Positions 1 to 8,714 are shown, counted from the first letter of the stretch. The stretch: DNA of 64,000 nucleotides from Dehalococcoidia bacterium UBA1328 (GCA_002306815.1 DBTA01000022.1:1-64000); one strand, 5' to 3'. Numbers and translations are program-made. The notes: a model not told the origin generated them from the letters alone.

Positions 1-163
1 AGCCGTCTTCAGCCGTGAGACGATCATCTCCTTTTGTCCAAGTCGTCCCTGTCTGGTCGACCAGATCACGATAATCGTCGTCGGTGCTGAATTCATGCCC
101 GTTTCTCTCGAATACACCTGTCAACCCAGCTAATGGATGACCGGTGAATGCTCGAGTTGCCAC
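1..163 (-). CDS. Partial hypothetical protein running off the left edge
   Basis: An open frame of 54 codons on the minus strand runs off the window edge. It starts at a GTG about 50 bases downstream of the PAC2-family gene's stop, and an in-frame stop lies two codons upstream of that GTG. The visible peptide is hydrophilic and rich in Asp, Thr and Gly, and I recognise no family. Only a weak GAAGA lies before the GTG, so the start is uncertain. The short distance and shared strand suggest co-transcription with the PAC2 gene. The competing plus-strand frame reads less like protein. Confidence 0.35.
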   Translation of the reverse strand, partial: MATRAFTGHPLAGLTGVFERNGHEFSTDDDYRDLVDQTGTTWTKGDDRLTAEDG

Positions 164-213
164 TCTTCACAGAATGAACAAATCTCAGCGGCTCCGGAAC
201 CACATACGATCGG

Positions 214-1152
214 TTATCCGCGTCCAGATTCAGAATCCGATTCGCCGGTTGTATCTTCGCCATCCGCAACATCGCTCAAGAACTGCTCGATCTCAGGCGA
301 AAGGGAAATTCCATCTGAGCCACTCGACGACCGCGCCACCCCCTCTTCTATGGACGTATGCTCCTGATCGGTCTCCAACTCGAACCGTTCAACCATCTCT
401 TGCAGTGCGGGGTTATCGGTCATAGCAGGACTGACTTGGTCGTACTGCTTCTCGCCCATTTCGACTTCGGGAAGCATCGGACTAAAGCAATACAGCTCAG
501 CGAGAATTTTTAGGATGCGAGCGCTTCCTGCGAAATCATCGTCGAGTTTCAGATAAAGAGGCAGATGAACCATTAACGACAATGTTTGAAGATTCAAGTC
601 TCCGTAAATTCTCTCGGAAATCTGAGACGCCATTGATGTCGGGCCTTGATACCGTGAGCCGCTAAATCGAACGTTTCCGAATCCCGCGGGCGGCTCCCAG
701 CCACGCGCTGAACCGGTTACAGAAAGTTCCCTGGAGTGAGGCACTGAATCGTACATTCCGCCAATCTGTATATAGCGAACAATACCGAGCGCTTTGACAA
801 GTTCAACAACCGAATCGTTGAAATCTTCCGCCCATGCATGTGGCTCAAGAAGCTCTAGCAACACAAGATCGTTCTCGCCAGATCGTCGAGCGAAACTTAT
901 CCGGGTATTCGGAACTCGCACGCTGCGAACATCGCCTCTTAGTCGAATCTCCGGACGGTACCGCGTGAAATCGTAGAACTTGCTTGGACGGCTCAGTTTG
1001 CCGATCCGTTCGGCTGCGTAAATCTTTCCGAGTCGGCGGAGAACTATCTTTCCTACGTTGCCGACGTTGATCCACGGCTTGAGAATCGCGATGCAGTGCG
1101 GATCCTGAAGAGGAGGATCGGGGATGTCTATTTCGAAGTCGCCAATTTTCAT
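214..1152 (-). CDS. PAC2 family protein (proteasome assembly chaperone-like)
   Basis: The 312-residue product resembles the PAC2 family (COG1938/COG2047 type), named after a eukaryotic proteasome-assembly chaperone and common in archaea, actinobacteria and Chloroflexi. Visible hallmarks are an N-terminal segment with KPWINVGNVG, a beta-strand IQIGGMYDSVPHSRE around residue 130 matching the family's 'GG...vPHtR...v.G' core, and an alpha-helical second half. The last 50 residues are Ser/Glu/Asp-rich and probably disordered. Bacterial members have no settled function; a role in proteasome or protein-complex assembly is only suggested by homology. No proteasome gene is in the window. The ATG start lies close to the end of the intergenic region shared with the divergent dehydrogenase. 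Confidence 0.7.
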   Translation of the reverse strand: MKIGDFEIDIPDPPLQDPHCIAILKPWINVGNVGKIVLRRLGKIYAAERIGKLSRPSKFYDFTRYRPEIRLRGDVRSVRVPNTRISFARRSGENDLVLLELLEPHAWAEDFNDSVVELVKALGIVRYIQIGGMYDSVPHSRELSVTGSARGWEPPAGFGNVRFSGSRYQGPTSMASQISERIYGDLNLQTLSLMVHLPLYLKLDDDFAGSARILKILAELYCFSPMLPEVEMGEKQYDQVSPAMTDNPALQEMVERFELETDQEHTSIEEGVARSSSGSDGISLSPEIEQFLSDVADGEDTTGESDSESGRG

Positions 1153-1342
1153 AACCTAGTTCCACCCAAAGGATACACCGGCATTTTCATACGAGAATGA
1201 CACACAGTAGGCGGTCGGCGCCAATTTATGCGCAATAATCCGATGCTAGAATCTGCGCCGCTGCTCTTTCGGTTGTCGAAAGTGGTTGCATCAGGAACTT
1301 CCCGAACCCCAAATCAACAAACCAGAGAATCAGAAGTAGTTC

Positions 1343-2314
1343 ATGGCAAACAAGTTTGTTTTTTTACCTCCCCAGACTGACCTTTTTCAGGAGTGGATTC
1401 CACGCCTTCTCGACAGCCAACCGGGTTGGGAGATCGCAACTCCATCAACCGAACAAGAGGCGATCAAAGAACTTGCGGATGCTGACGCTGCGTTCGGAAC
1501 CATGACACCAGAGTTGGTCGCCGCTGCGCCAAATCTTCGATGGCTTCAAGCGCCTGCAGCAGCACCGAACGCTGGGTACTACTTCGACGAGTTGATCGCA
1601 CACCCCACCAAGGTTACTAATTTTCGAGAGATCTACAACGATCACATATCGATTCAAATCCTTGGATACATCATCAACTTCACAAAGCATTTCAATCTGT
1701 ATCGGGACCAGCAAAACGAACGAAAATACGCGCCACTACAGCCGCCTGAACATGATGTTTTCCTTCCAGAGTCGACCGTGTTGATCATCGGCGTGGGAGG
1801 TATCGGGGCTGAGACAGCTCGAATCTGCAAAGCAGTAGGCATGCATGTGTTGGGCATCGATGCTCGACGAGAGGATAAGCCAGAGTGGGTCGATGACATG
1901 TTCACACCGGACCAGCTCGAAGATCAATTGCCAAACGCCGATTTCGTTGTACTGACCATACCTCACACACCTGCAACCGAAGGATTGTTCGATGCATCGA
2001 AGTTCGCCCTGATGAAGAACACAGCCAAGTTCATCAACATTGGTCGCGGAATGACCACAAAGCTGGACGATCTCAACGACGCTCTCCGTTCGGGCCAAAT
2101 CGGTGGAGCAGGTCTTGACGTTTACGAAATAGAACCTCTTCCTCCCAATCACCCGCTTTGGGACGCTCCGAACACGATTATCACGCCACACACTGCGGCA
2201 ATAGGCGGCGCAAATTTAACTGAACGTCGTTACGAAATCGTAGTAGAAAACTTTCGAAACTTTGCTGATGGCAAGCCTCTTCGCAATGAGGTCGACAAGG
2301 CTAACTGGTTCTAA
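1343..2314 (+). CDS. D-isomer-specific 2-hydroxyacid dehydrogenase
   Basis: This is an NAD(P)-dependent oxidoreductase that would interconvert a D-2-hydroxyacid and its 2-oxoacid in the cytoplasm; the substrate cannot be told from sequence. At 323 residues it has normal family length. The Rossmann motif GVGGIGAETARI lies near residue 150. The catalytic triad is visible as Arg in INIGRGMTTKLDDL, Glu in DVYEIEPLP and His in TPHTAA. The N-terminal 100 residues form the variable substrate lid. ATG start. It is monocistronic and transcribed away from the PAC2 gene. A second, divergent paralogue sits at 17293-18300. Confidence 0.92.
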   Translation: MANKFVFLPPQTDLFQEWIPRLLDSQPGWEIATPSTEQEAIKELADADAAFGTMTPELVAAAPNLRWLQAPAAAPNAGYYFDELIAHPTKVTNFREIYNDHISIQILGYIINFTKHFNLYRDQQNERKYAPLQPPEHDVFLPESTVLIIGVGGIGAETARICKAVGMHVLGIDARREDKPEWVDDMFTPDQLEDQLPNADFVVLTIPHTPATEGLFDASKFALMKNTAKFINIGRGMTTKLDDLNDALRSGQIGGAGLDVYEIEPLPPNHPLWDAPNTIITPHTAAIGGANLTERRYEIVVENFRNFADGKPLRNEVDKANWF

Positions 2315-2411
2315 GTTATTCAACATACTGAGTAGAGTGCGGTGAATCGCCGTCTGCTCGCCTAATAAGATCATCTTGTGAAGTCGGGCTGACGCAAAAA
2401 GGAGGCCTTAG

Positions 2412-2633
2412 TTGAGCGTGGCAGATGAGGAGAAAGCGTTAACAAAGTCCTGCGAACCTAGATGCGAGACGGGAGCGATAAATCCGCGGGCCACGATTGG
2501 AGCCGGTGTCGCTATCGGAATCGGTGGGGGAAAAGCTCTCGGTGCGGCTACGGACGATATGTCGATCGGAATTGCTATTGGTGCCGGGCTAGGAATTTCG
2601 CTTGAGGCTGCACTCTCGAAATCTCAAAGCTGA
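2412..2633 (+). CDS. Small glycine-zipper-like hypothetical protein
   Basis: A 73-codon frame starts at TTG, six bases after a strong Shine-Dalgarno GGAGG (2401-2405), which is the main reason to believe it. The N-terminal 25 residues are charged and contain two cysteines. The rest is a Gly/Ala/Ile-rich stretch with repeated GxGxG-type spacing (IGAGVAIGIGGG and IGIAIGAGLGIS), resembling glycine-zipper membrane-associating segments. I do not recognise a family. It stands alone between the dehydrogenase and a large non-coding gap. A GTG two codons later is an alternative start. Confidence 0.55.
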   Translation: MSVADEEKALTKSCEPRCETGAINPRATIGAGVAIGIGGGKALGAATDDMSIGIAIGAGLGISLEAALSKSQS

Positions 2634-2881
2634 GCAATCATCCGAAGCCTAAAGTCTGTTGTCTGGGAAAATTTGTCACCCCGTTCAAAATTCGTAATTG
2701 GGCAACACCGTTTCACTAAAACTAATCAGCCTCGTAGCGGTTCACCCTCAAACCCTTTACGCTCGCAGCTCGTATAATCCAGAAATCGGTCTTGACCAAT
2801 CCCTTCATTGGGTCGGCGGCCGTGGGTAGGAAAACTCTACTACCCGGAGTTATGAATCAAAGAAGGAGGTGGTCTGTTTTA

Positions 2882-2914
2882 ATGTCTAGTACCAAACGAG
2901 GTGCCCTGCACTAG
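2882..2914 (+). CDS. Possible 10-codon leader peptide
   Basis: The ATG at 2882 opens a 10-codon frame (peptide MSSTKRGALH) ended by TAG. It is preceded by AAGGAGGTGGT at 2863-2873, close to the full complement of the 16S rRNA 3' end and the strongest ribosome-binding site I noticed in the window. The frame overlaps the first repeat hairpin, an arrangement seen in attenuator leaders. No run of a regulatory amino acid is present, so this is a weak call resting on the ribosome-binding site. Confidence 0.25.
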   Translation: MSSTKRGALH

Positions 2915-2958
2915 AGTAGGGCGCCCTACGAGTAGGGCACCTCTAGAGTAGAGCCACC
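2911..2958 (+). repeat. Three tandem copies of a 16-base repeat
   Basis: Three consecutive 16-base units (2911-2926, 2927-2942, 2943-2958) share the core GAGTAG at exactly 16-base spacing, followed by a G/C-rich half (GGCGCC, GGCACC, AGCCACC). CTACTC, the reverse complement of the core, recurs at 3003-3008 and 3032-3037. The units also form the hairpins described for the surrounding element. Confidence 0.7.
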
Positions 2959-3233
2959 CGATCAGCAAACTCCCCGCGTTGGGACATGCTGGTCCGGTGG
3001 CTCTACTCGCGTCTACGCCAGTTACTTCCCTCTACTCAACACTACAGATACCATCCTAGGTAACTCGTCCGAGACACTAGCCATCGGGCAAAAAGCCGAA
3101 CAAAATCAAACCATTCGATTAGCGTAGCGGCAACGAACAACGCGATTAGGCATGAAAGTCCCTATTCTTACCATGAGAGCGGCTGTGAGAGAGCGCACGA
3201 CACGGCATTCAGTTCGCCGTAACATTTCCACAA

Positions 3234-3764
3234 ATGACCAACGAAAAGATCCGCCACTTCACCGCAACAGGGTTCGTCGTTCATGGCAACGCGACGCTTC
3301 TTCATTGGCACAAGAAAGTTCAGGAATGGCTGCCTCCCGGTGGACACGTCGACGCCAACGAAGATCCAGTGCAGACCACGCTGCGTGAGATCAAGGAAGA
3401 GACTGGATTCGACGCGGAGATAATACCAACTCAACAGCCACTCGAAATTTCAAATCTCGAACAAGTTGCGGCACCTCACAGCATAATGATTGAAAACGTA
3501 ATCGACTCTGAATACGGCGAGCATCAACACATCGACCACATTTACTTCACACGACTGCAGTCCTCCGGACCCATTCAGGACTCGAACCCAGAAGCAACCA
3601 GCGAGCATCTAGATACGAACGTCGGCTGGTTGTGGGTGACGCTCAATGACCTGAAAAGCGGCGCCGAGTTCAAAACTCCCTCTGGCGAAATGCGCCGTCC
3701 TCCAGAAGATGTGATGAAACTCGGATCAGCAGCGATTCGCCACATCATGGAACATCAACAATAA
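3234..3764 (+). CDS. Nudix hydrolase
   Basis: This 176-residue protein hydrolyses a nucleoside diphosphate linked to some moiety X; the substrate is unknown. A complete Nudix box is present: GHVDANEDP, a seven-residue spacer, then REIKEETGF (about residues 36-58), fitting Gx5Ex7REUxEExGU with the Mg-binding glutamates intact. The C-terminal part, with two closely spaced His residues before a TWGWL-like segment, completes the alpha/beta/alpha sandwich. ATG start. It lies downstream of the structured intergenic element at 2773-3060 and could be regulated by it. Its 3' side faces the convergent sulfatase gene. Confidence 0.88.
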   Translation: MTNEKIRHFTATGFVVHGNATLLHWHKKVQEWLPPGGHVDANEDPVQTTLREIKEETGFDAEIIPTQQPLEISNLEQVAAPHSIMIENVIDSEYGEHQHIDHIYFTRLQSSGPIQDSNPEATSEHLDTNVGWLWVTLNDLKSGAEFKTPSGEMRRPPEDVMKLGSAAIRHIMEHQQ

Positions 3765-3973
3765 AAAACCATTGGGTGAGTTTGATTCTCATGTCAGCAA
3801 GCATGAAACTTGAGTCATGCAATCTAGTTATCAGGTCGCCATTGAGAACTTCACAGGTCAATTTCGCTCATGATCATGAGTTGATTTCCATCGGGAGTTC
3901 CGAGATTTTGTTTTAGTCCCGCAAAAATATGCGGAAATCCTATCGTATTACCTGCTTGAACGGGTAGTGAAAT

Positions 3974-5659
3974 CTATGTGCTGGGTGATCTTCCAACAGT
4001 GGTGGGGATTTCTACTGGATAAGGATCCTCAGTTTCGATCATCCACCCGGCGAGTAGCGATCTCATTTCTGAAATCACCGCGGCGTTCTCCGGAAGATGA
4101 GCAACGTTCTTAAGTTCCCACGGATCCTTCGTCAAATCATAAAGTTCGTCGACATCACCAGGTCCCCCGTCGGTTCCCGAGGTCAACGTAGCACCTCGCG
4201 CCATTGGATCTGTTACGTATTTCCATTCCCTGGTCCGAACCATTTTTCGTCTCCCCTCCGCCTCACGTGCCCACAACGTTTCGATCAATGTGTGGTAGCC
4301 GAAAGGCTGATTGGATCTTTTTAACACCTCCATCGTTACGGGAGGTCCGCCAGTACCGTATTCCGAGAATGCAGCATCCCGTGGAGTGAATTTGGTCACG
4401 GTCGGGAGCGGTCTCCCCGCCATGCGGCGAGTGTCTTCTTCCGACAGTACTGTAGCCGTTCGATCTGTATCGCGTTGCCACCCCTCGGCGAGTCCATTAA
4501 AAGAAGCTAGCCCCTGCAACTCAAAAAGAGTGGGAATTATGTCCAACGTGCTCGCCATCGAACCGTCAACCGCGTCGGTCGGTACACCCCCTGAGGGCCA
4601 GGAAACGATCAACGGAACCTTGACCAGCGCGTCGTAGAACACACCACCCTTCACCATCATTCCGTGTTCTCCGCCAAAATCACCATGGTCAGCGGTAAAG
4701 ACAACGATCGTATTTTCTCGCAGTCCCAGTTCTTCAAGCTTGTCAAGGATTCTTCCAATTCCGTCGTCGACAAATCTCGTCATCGCCTGATAAACGCTTA
4801 CAACCCCGCGACGGTGTTCCTCTGAATCATCGGTTTGCCGCTTCATCCGAGCCAACACACGATTGCGTTCTGGAGAAGTTCCGTCGGTGTATTCGTCGGT
4901 TCGCTGTGGTGGTAAAACCACTTCTTCTGGCGGTAACATATCGACGTATCGACGGGGGGCTTCATACGGCTCGTGCGGATCGGGAAATGACACCCATAAT
5001 GCAAATGGGTTTCCATGTTCCTCGTCATCTGAACGGAACTCGCCTCCAGAGTATTTGTCGAGGAAATCTTCTGTTTGTGAAGCGATTAGTGCTGTTCCAA
5101 ACAGCTCTTCAGGGTTGCCGGAAACCTTGTACGCAATCCTTGGACTTTGAGCGTTCGAAGAAAGATTTCGGCGGTCTTCGTGAGCTGCGTTGATATCCGT
5201 TTCGGGAACCGGCCATTCCATTCCGGTGGTGCCAGGAACCTCACCTTTGTAATTTGCAGCTATGCCTTGTGAGGGCAATCCAGCGTGCGAAATTTCGCAT
5301 CGGACGTCAAAGAGATCAAGATCCGACTGTTCCACGAAGCAATGATTCTTACCGATCAGTCCGGTCGTGAAGCCGTTTTCTTTCCAAATCCTGAACGCAT
5401 GCTGTTCGTTCTCCGGCATCAGAGTTTCGTTACGTCTACAACCCGTTGAGTGCGGGTAGCGGCCAGTCATTACAGACGTACGCGCGGGGACACACAATGG
5501 GTGTGGCGTGATCGGATTTTCAAAACGCACACCTTCGGATGCAAGCCGCTCTAGCGATGGAGTTTCGATACCAATTTCCGATGAGTACATCCGGAGTATT
5601 GAAGCCTTCATTTGATCTGCCATTATGAACAGAACGTTGGGCGTGTTTTTATTCGACAT
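3974..5659 (-). CDS. Sulfatase (type I, alkaline phosphatase superfamily)
   Basis: This 561-residue enzyme would hydrolyse a sulfate ester. The N-terminus NVLFIMADQ carries the first metal-binding Asp. The signature LCVPARTSVMTGRYP (about residues 55-69) contains the Cys that is oxidised to formylglycine, followed by the required P-x-R. The later motif FTADHGDFGGEHG supplies further metal and active-site residues. There is no signal peptide, so a cytoplasmic location is likely unless export uses another route. Length and motif order are typical of the arylsulfatase/choline-sulfatase group; substrate unknown. A formylglycine-generating or anaerobic maturase gene is not in the window. Sulfatases are frequent in marine Chloroflexota. 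Confidence 0.93.
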   Translation of the reverse strand: MSNKNTPNVLFIMADQMKASILRMYSSEIGIETPSLERLASEGVRFENPITPHPLCVPARTSVMTGRYPHSTGCRRNETLMPENEQHAFRIWKENGFTTGLIGKNHCFVEQSDLDLFDVRCEISHAGLPSQGIAANYKGEVPGTTGMEWPVPETDINAAHEDRRNLSSNAQSPRIAYKVSGNPEELFGTALIASQTEDFLDKYSGGEFRSDDEEHGNPFALWVSFPDPHEPYEAPRRYVDMLPPEEVVLPPQRTDEYTDGTSPERNRVLARMKRQTDDSEEHRRGVVSVYQAMTRFVDDGIGRILDKLEELGLRENTIVVFTADHGDFGGEHGMMVKGGVFYDALVKVPLIVSWPSGGVPTDAVDGSMASTLDIIPTLFELQGLASFNGLAEGWQRDTDRTATVLSEEDTRRMAGRPLPTVTKFTPRDAAFSEYGTGGPPVTMEVLKRSNQPFGYHTLIETLWAREAEGRRKMVRTREWKYVTDPMARGATLTSGTDGGPGDVDELYDLTKDPWELKNVAHLPENAAVISEMRSLLAGWMIETEDPYPVEIPTTVGRSPST

Positions 5660-5757
5660 CAGAAACGGCGCCTCACTTGCCTATCAGTGTTAGAAAGTTA
5701 CTCAGGAGAACGCGAGACACTAATCCGTGAGTCGAGGAATGTTCAATTCCCACTAGT

Positions 5758-6054
5758 TCAAGAGATCGTTGTCTCAAAGCGGCCGCCGTACTCGATCTGC
5801 CTCGTTGCAGCAGTGACGCGCCCCCGAGAGTAGTGAAAACCAACCGATTCAAGATGTTCCTCGGATTACCTCGCCAGATCACTGAGGAAGAAAGCTAACG
5901 AATCTACAATGTGGGCAGAAGTTTTTGAACGTGTCCAGTCAAGTCTAAACGCCAGATTTTCCCAGAGATCGGGATCGAGCCGTTGAAGTGAAGTAACACA
6001 CATTTCTGCGCTGGAAATCAGATCAGCGGACGTAACCGTTGATCGTTCGCTCAT
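5758..6054 (-). pseudogene. Truncated DinB/maleylpyruvate-isomerase-N-like protein, translationally coupled to the M20 gene
   Basis: The ATG at 6054 overlaps the TGA of the M20 peptidase gene as ATGA, the coupling used by real operon partners here. The frame reads 62 residues and then meets TAA at 5866-5868. The peptide, with DLWENLAFRLDWTR followed by AHIVDSLAFFLSDLA, resembles the first helices of the DinB/mycothiol-dependent maleylpyruvate isomerase N-terminal domain ('W..R..WT....HI.D.L.fy...La'). After the stop the same frame stays open for 35 more plausible codons before a TGA at 5758. The family normally spans 150-250 residues, so this looks like a gene cut by nonsense mutations. A genuine 62-residue protein is the alternative. 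Confidence 0.4.
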
Positions 6055-7409
6055 CTTGCACCACACAGATCGTAGGCAATCGCCAGCATGCTGCGAGTGC
6101 CGCTAATAAGAGATGCAATCCCAACCGACTCATCGGTTCCGTGTGCCCGAGAAAGCATCGGGTCGTCATCAGGATGTGAACCCGTGAAACCATATGTGAT
6201 GATACCGAGGTTCCTCGTAAAACGTGAGTCCGTAAAGCCGTTGCTGATCGCAGGAATCCACTGGATATCATCGCGGCCGACCGCTGCGGCTTGTGCCTTG
6301 CGAATCGATTCGGTGAGTTCGGTATCAAACTTTGATGAGTTTGGAACAGACATATAGTCGATGTCGTACTCAAGCCCCTCAATACCTTCGAAGGCCTGAT
6401 CGAGTTGCTGTCGGACATATGCCTCGTCCTGGGACGGAAGTGTTCGAATATCACAAGTTAGCTTGATCTCTTCGGGAACACTATTTGATTTGATACCTCC
6501 TGAGACCATGGTCGGGGTAAGAACCATTCTTGAAAGCGCCCGCAAAAGTGAACCAAGTCGAGGCGACGTTTGGTTCATCTCTGCGATTATCCGTTCAATG
6601 TTCATCGGAGAAGGCTTCTCTTCGATACCGAACGAACTGACGTGATCGAAAATTTCTAAAGATGTGTCAAGAACTGGACGATAACCCTCGATAGCACTTA
6701 GTGCCCTCGAAAGCTTGTAACTGGCATTCACGCCAGTCCATGGAACCGAAGCGTGGGCACTTTCCCCACGCAGCGTTATGTGGAGCTCCATACGCCCTTT
6801 CTCACCGGTACCAAGCAAGTATGTCAACGAGTTACCGATCTCTACAGGCGTGCCACCACCTTCGTTAACGGCGAATTGAGATTTGAGCGATTCGGGGTGA
6901 CTGTCCGCAAGCCAGCCGAATCCCCAACGACCACCGTGCTCTTCATCAGCTCCACTGACCAATCGAAGCCCATGTTCCAACATAACTCCCGATCTTTTCA
7001 TTATCGCCATTGCCATCATTTGGCAGGTCAGCAGCGCTTTACAGTCTGATGCACCACGACCGTAGACGCGACCTTCTGAAATTTCGGCTGCGAACGGATC
7101 CCAGTTCCATTTAGTTTCGTCTTCTACAGGAACAACATCCGTGTGCGACATCAACATCAACCGCGTTTCGTCATCGTCTCCTGGATAAACGGAAACGATA
7201 TTTCCGCGGTCAGGATCACGCGCCAGGATTTCTGAGGACAAACCCTCATCGTCTAACCAGTCGCTAATGAACTCGGCAACGGCAGTTTCGTTTCCGGTCG
7301 GCATAAATCCAGTGTTTACTGAGGGGATGCGCACCAGGTTCTGTTCAAGTTCGACGATCTCGTTGGTCGCCGATTCAACTTGATCTAGCAGGCTCTGCAG
7401 CGATGGCAT
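6051..7409 (-). CDS. M20 family metallopeptidase/deacylase
   Basis: This is a 452-residue member of the M20/ArgE/DapE/ACY1 family, a cytoplasmic di-zinc amidohydrolase acting on dipeptides or N-acyl amino acids. The metal-site motifs are intact: MSHTDVVPV (His and catalytic Asp), GRGASDCK (bridging Asp) and GADEEHGG (catalytic Glu and metal Glu). The bacterial dimerisation domain follows, starting around MELHITLRGESAHAS. The final metal His is in RAHGTDESVG near the C-terminus. ATG start. The next gene on the strand overlaps its stop by four bases, so the two were one operon, but the partner is truncated. Confidence 0.93.
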   Translation of the reverse strand: MPSLQSLLDQVESATNEIVELEQNLVRIPSVNTGFMPTGNETAVAEFISDWLDDEGLSSEILARDPDRGNIVSVYPGDDDETRLMLMSHTDVVPVEDETKWNWDPFAAEISEGRVYGRGASDCKALLTCQMMAMAIMKRSGVMLEHGLRLVSGADEEHGGRWGFGWLADSHPESLKSQFAVNEGGGTPVEIGNSLTYLLGTGEKGRMELHITLRGESAHASVPWTGVNASYKLSRALSAIEGYRPVLDTSLEIFDHVSSFGIEEKPSPMNIERIIAEMNQTSPRLGSLLRALSRMVLTPTMVSGGIKSNSVPEEIKLTCDIRTLPSQDEAYVRQQLDQAFEGIEGLEYDIDYMSVPNSSKFDTELTESIRKAQAAAVGRDDIQWIPAISNGFTDSRFTRNLGIITYGFTGSHPDDDPMLSRAHGTDESVGIASLISGTRSMLAIAYDLCGAR

Positions 7410-7522
7410 TTGTTGATCCTCAAAAGTAACTGATATTAAAAGTGATCCTCAGCGGAAACTAGCATCCAGCTAGATAGGGGTCAATGTGCTCAGAATCGGT
7501 AATGCGTGTAAATCAGAAAACA

Positions 7523-7556
7523 AAAAGGATGGTACCTGTATTGATGCCATCCTTTT
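7523..7556 (-). terminator. Rho-independent terminator of the NYN-domain gene
   Basis: A perfect 10-bp stem, AAAAGGATGG with CCATCCTTTT, spans a 14-base loop. Read on the minus strand it lies about 30 bases after the NYN gene's stop, and its 3' arm ends in a T-rich run continued by TGTTTTCTG. Confidence 0.75.
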
Positions 7557-7584
7557 GCAAGTTCGATCCTAAACGGAAAGGGAG

Positions 7585-8640
7585 TTATTCTTCTTCGCTA
7601 CTGCTGAGTCCCAGTCGTCCGCGCCAGCTGCGTCGGCGTGTTGGGCTTCCTACGGGCTCAGAATCTTCAGATTCCGACTTCTTTTCAGTCGACGAAGTTT
7701 TCCTAAGCGCAGGTGGCTTTGGAGCCGAGCGACCGTTTGTCGATCCATTCCTAGATGAATTACTCGTCCCACCAACTTTGCGTCGTGTAGGTGTTCGACG
7801 CATCTTGGTTTCGGCCCTAGATTGTGTTGCAGTCTCTTCATCCTTGGTCTTGGACTCAAGAGCTTCCTTAGCAGCAGCGGTTTTGCGTGTGGCCGTCTTT
7901 CGAGTTGTGGCTGCACGTCGAGTCGTCGTTGCAGTTTTTGAACTCGATGAAGAAGACTTACGAGTGATAGAGCGTCGTGATGTCGACGCTTTGGTCGCAG
8001 CCTTGTCTTCACCGTTTGGCGAAGCTGCCTCATCGGAAACTTCAGGTCGGACAGCAGAAGCGGCTCTCGATCGTGCCTGAGCTCGTGTCATCCAAAGACC
8101 GGTGAAGAAGGTTTTATTGAATTTCTGAACAACGTCAGCAACACGAGCCGACTCAGAAGAAAGGTTCATATCGAACGCAGCCACTTCGATGTGCTTACCC
8201 ACATCTTTAACTGCTTGGAGAGCAGGATAGAAATCGGCGTCTCCACTCACGACAACCGCGGTGTCGTAGTGATCGTTGTAAGCGTTGGTAACAAGGTCGG
8301 TCGCAAGCATCACGTCGACACCTTTTTCGACCATGATCTCGCCACGCTGTTTCCAGATTCCGAGACGAACCTCCATATAAGGGGTGTCATACATCGAATC
8401 GAGGAATTTTTGTTGTTCCTGCCCAACATTCGGGTTATTTTCCGACTCCTGTCGAATGTTGTAGTAGTACGTTCGCTGCAGTTGTCGTCCCTTCGCCAGT
8501 TTCATGGCGAACTTGTCGAACTGCAGGTCGTGACGACCGCATTGCTGCGACAGTACGTGGTACAGGTTGCTTCCGTCTATGAACACCATCACGCGATCGT
8601 CCTCGCGCACGTTCGAGACTTTAGAAGACTTCGAGGGCAT
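7585..8640 (-). CDS. NYN-domain (LabA/DUF88-type) protein with long basic low-complexity tail
   Basis: Residues 15-180 form a NYN/PIN-like nuclease domain: VFIDGSNLYH gives the first acidic residue, VDVMLATDLV the second, and VVVSGDADFYPAL the conserved SGDxDF site. Such proteins are predicted metal-dependent RNases or RNA-processing factors. After GLWMTRAQ the sequence becomes about 165 residues of Arg, Lys, Ser, Thr and Ala, with runs such as SSSSSK and TRRxxTTRK, probably disordered and nucleic-acid binding. I chose ATG at 8640 because AGGTGG lies about eight bases upstream; GTG codons at 8652 and 8655 would add four or five residues. A terminator at 7523-7556 ends the transcript. Confidence 0.85.
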   Translation of the reverse strand: MPSKSSKVSNVREDDRVMVFIDGSNLYHVLSQQCGRHDLQFDKFAMKLAKGRQLQRTYYYNIRQESENNPNVGQEQQKFLDSMYDTPYMEVRLGIWKQRGEIMVEKGVDVMLATDLVTNAYNDHYDTAVVVSGDADFYPALQAVKDVGKHIEVAAFDMNLSSESARVADVVQKFNKTFFTGLWMTRAQARSRAASAVRPEVSDEAASPNGEDKAATKASTSRRSITRKSSSSSSKTATTTRRAATTRKTATRKTAAAKEALESKTKDEETATQSRAETKMRRTPTRRKVGGTSNSSRNGSTNGRSAPKPPALRKTSSTEKKSESEDSEPVGSPTRRRSWRGRLGLSSSEEE

Positions 8641-8714
8641 CTCAGCCACCACCTATAAGACATCACCGAAATGCGCGGCTCTACGGCTCGCTCTGTCGGC
8701 GGCTATTTTTCACA

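Larger units (their letters stand above)
2773..3060 (+). ncRNA. Candidate structured RNA or leader in a 600-base gene-free gap
   Basis: The stretch 2634-3233 holds no convincing long gene but much potential RNA structure. A consensus -10 box TATAAT (2773-2778) would start a transcript near 2785; no matching -35 is obvious. Downstream come small stems at about 2793-2812 and 2824-2844, and a stem GAGGTGCCCT/AGGGCACCTC (2898-2907 with 2934-2943) enclosing a perfect 14-base palindrome (2916-2929). Next is a long stem of 13 perfect pairs, GAGTAGAGCCACC (2946-2958) with its complement (2996-3008), extended inward by about eight more pairs after one mismatch. A near-ideal Shine-Dalgarno and a 10-codon frame lie inside. 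It could be a cis-acting leader of the Nudix gene or a free RNA. It matches no family I can name: RNase P, tmRNA and SRP motifs are absent. Confidence 0.4.

Noticed and set aside
2773..3060. Known large RNAs (RNase P RNA, tmRNA, SRP RNA) as identity of the structured element
   Set aside because: Their invariant motifs (GAGGAAAGTCC, 3' CCA with T-arm, GGAAGGAAGCA) are absent.
3152..3388. A 78-codon plus-strand frame overlapping the Nudix gene start
   Set aside because: Arg-rich translation of the Nudix gene in another frame; the Nudix frame has the complete catalytic box.
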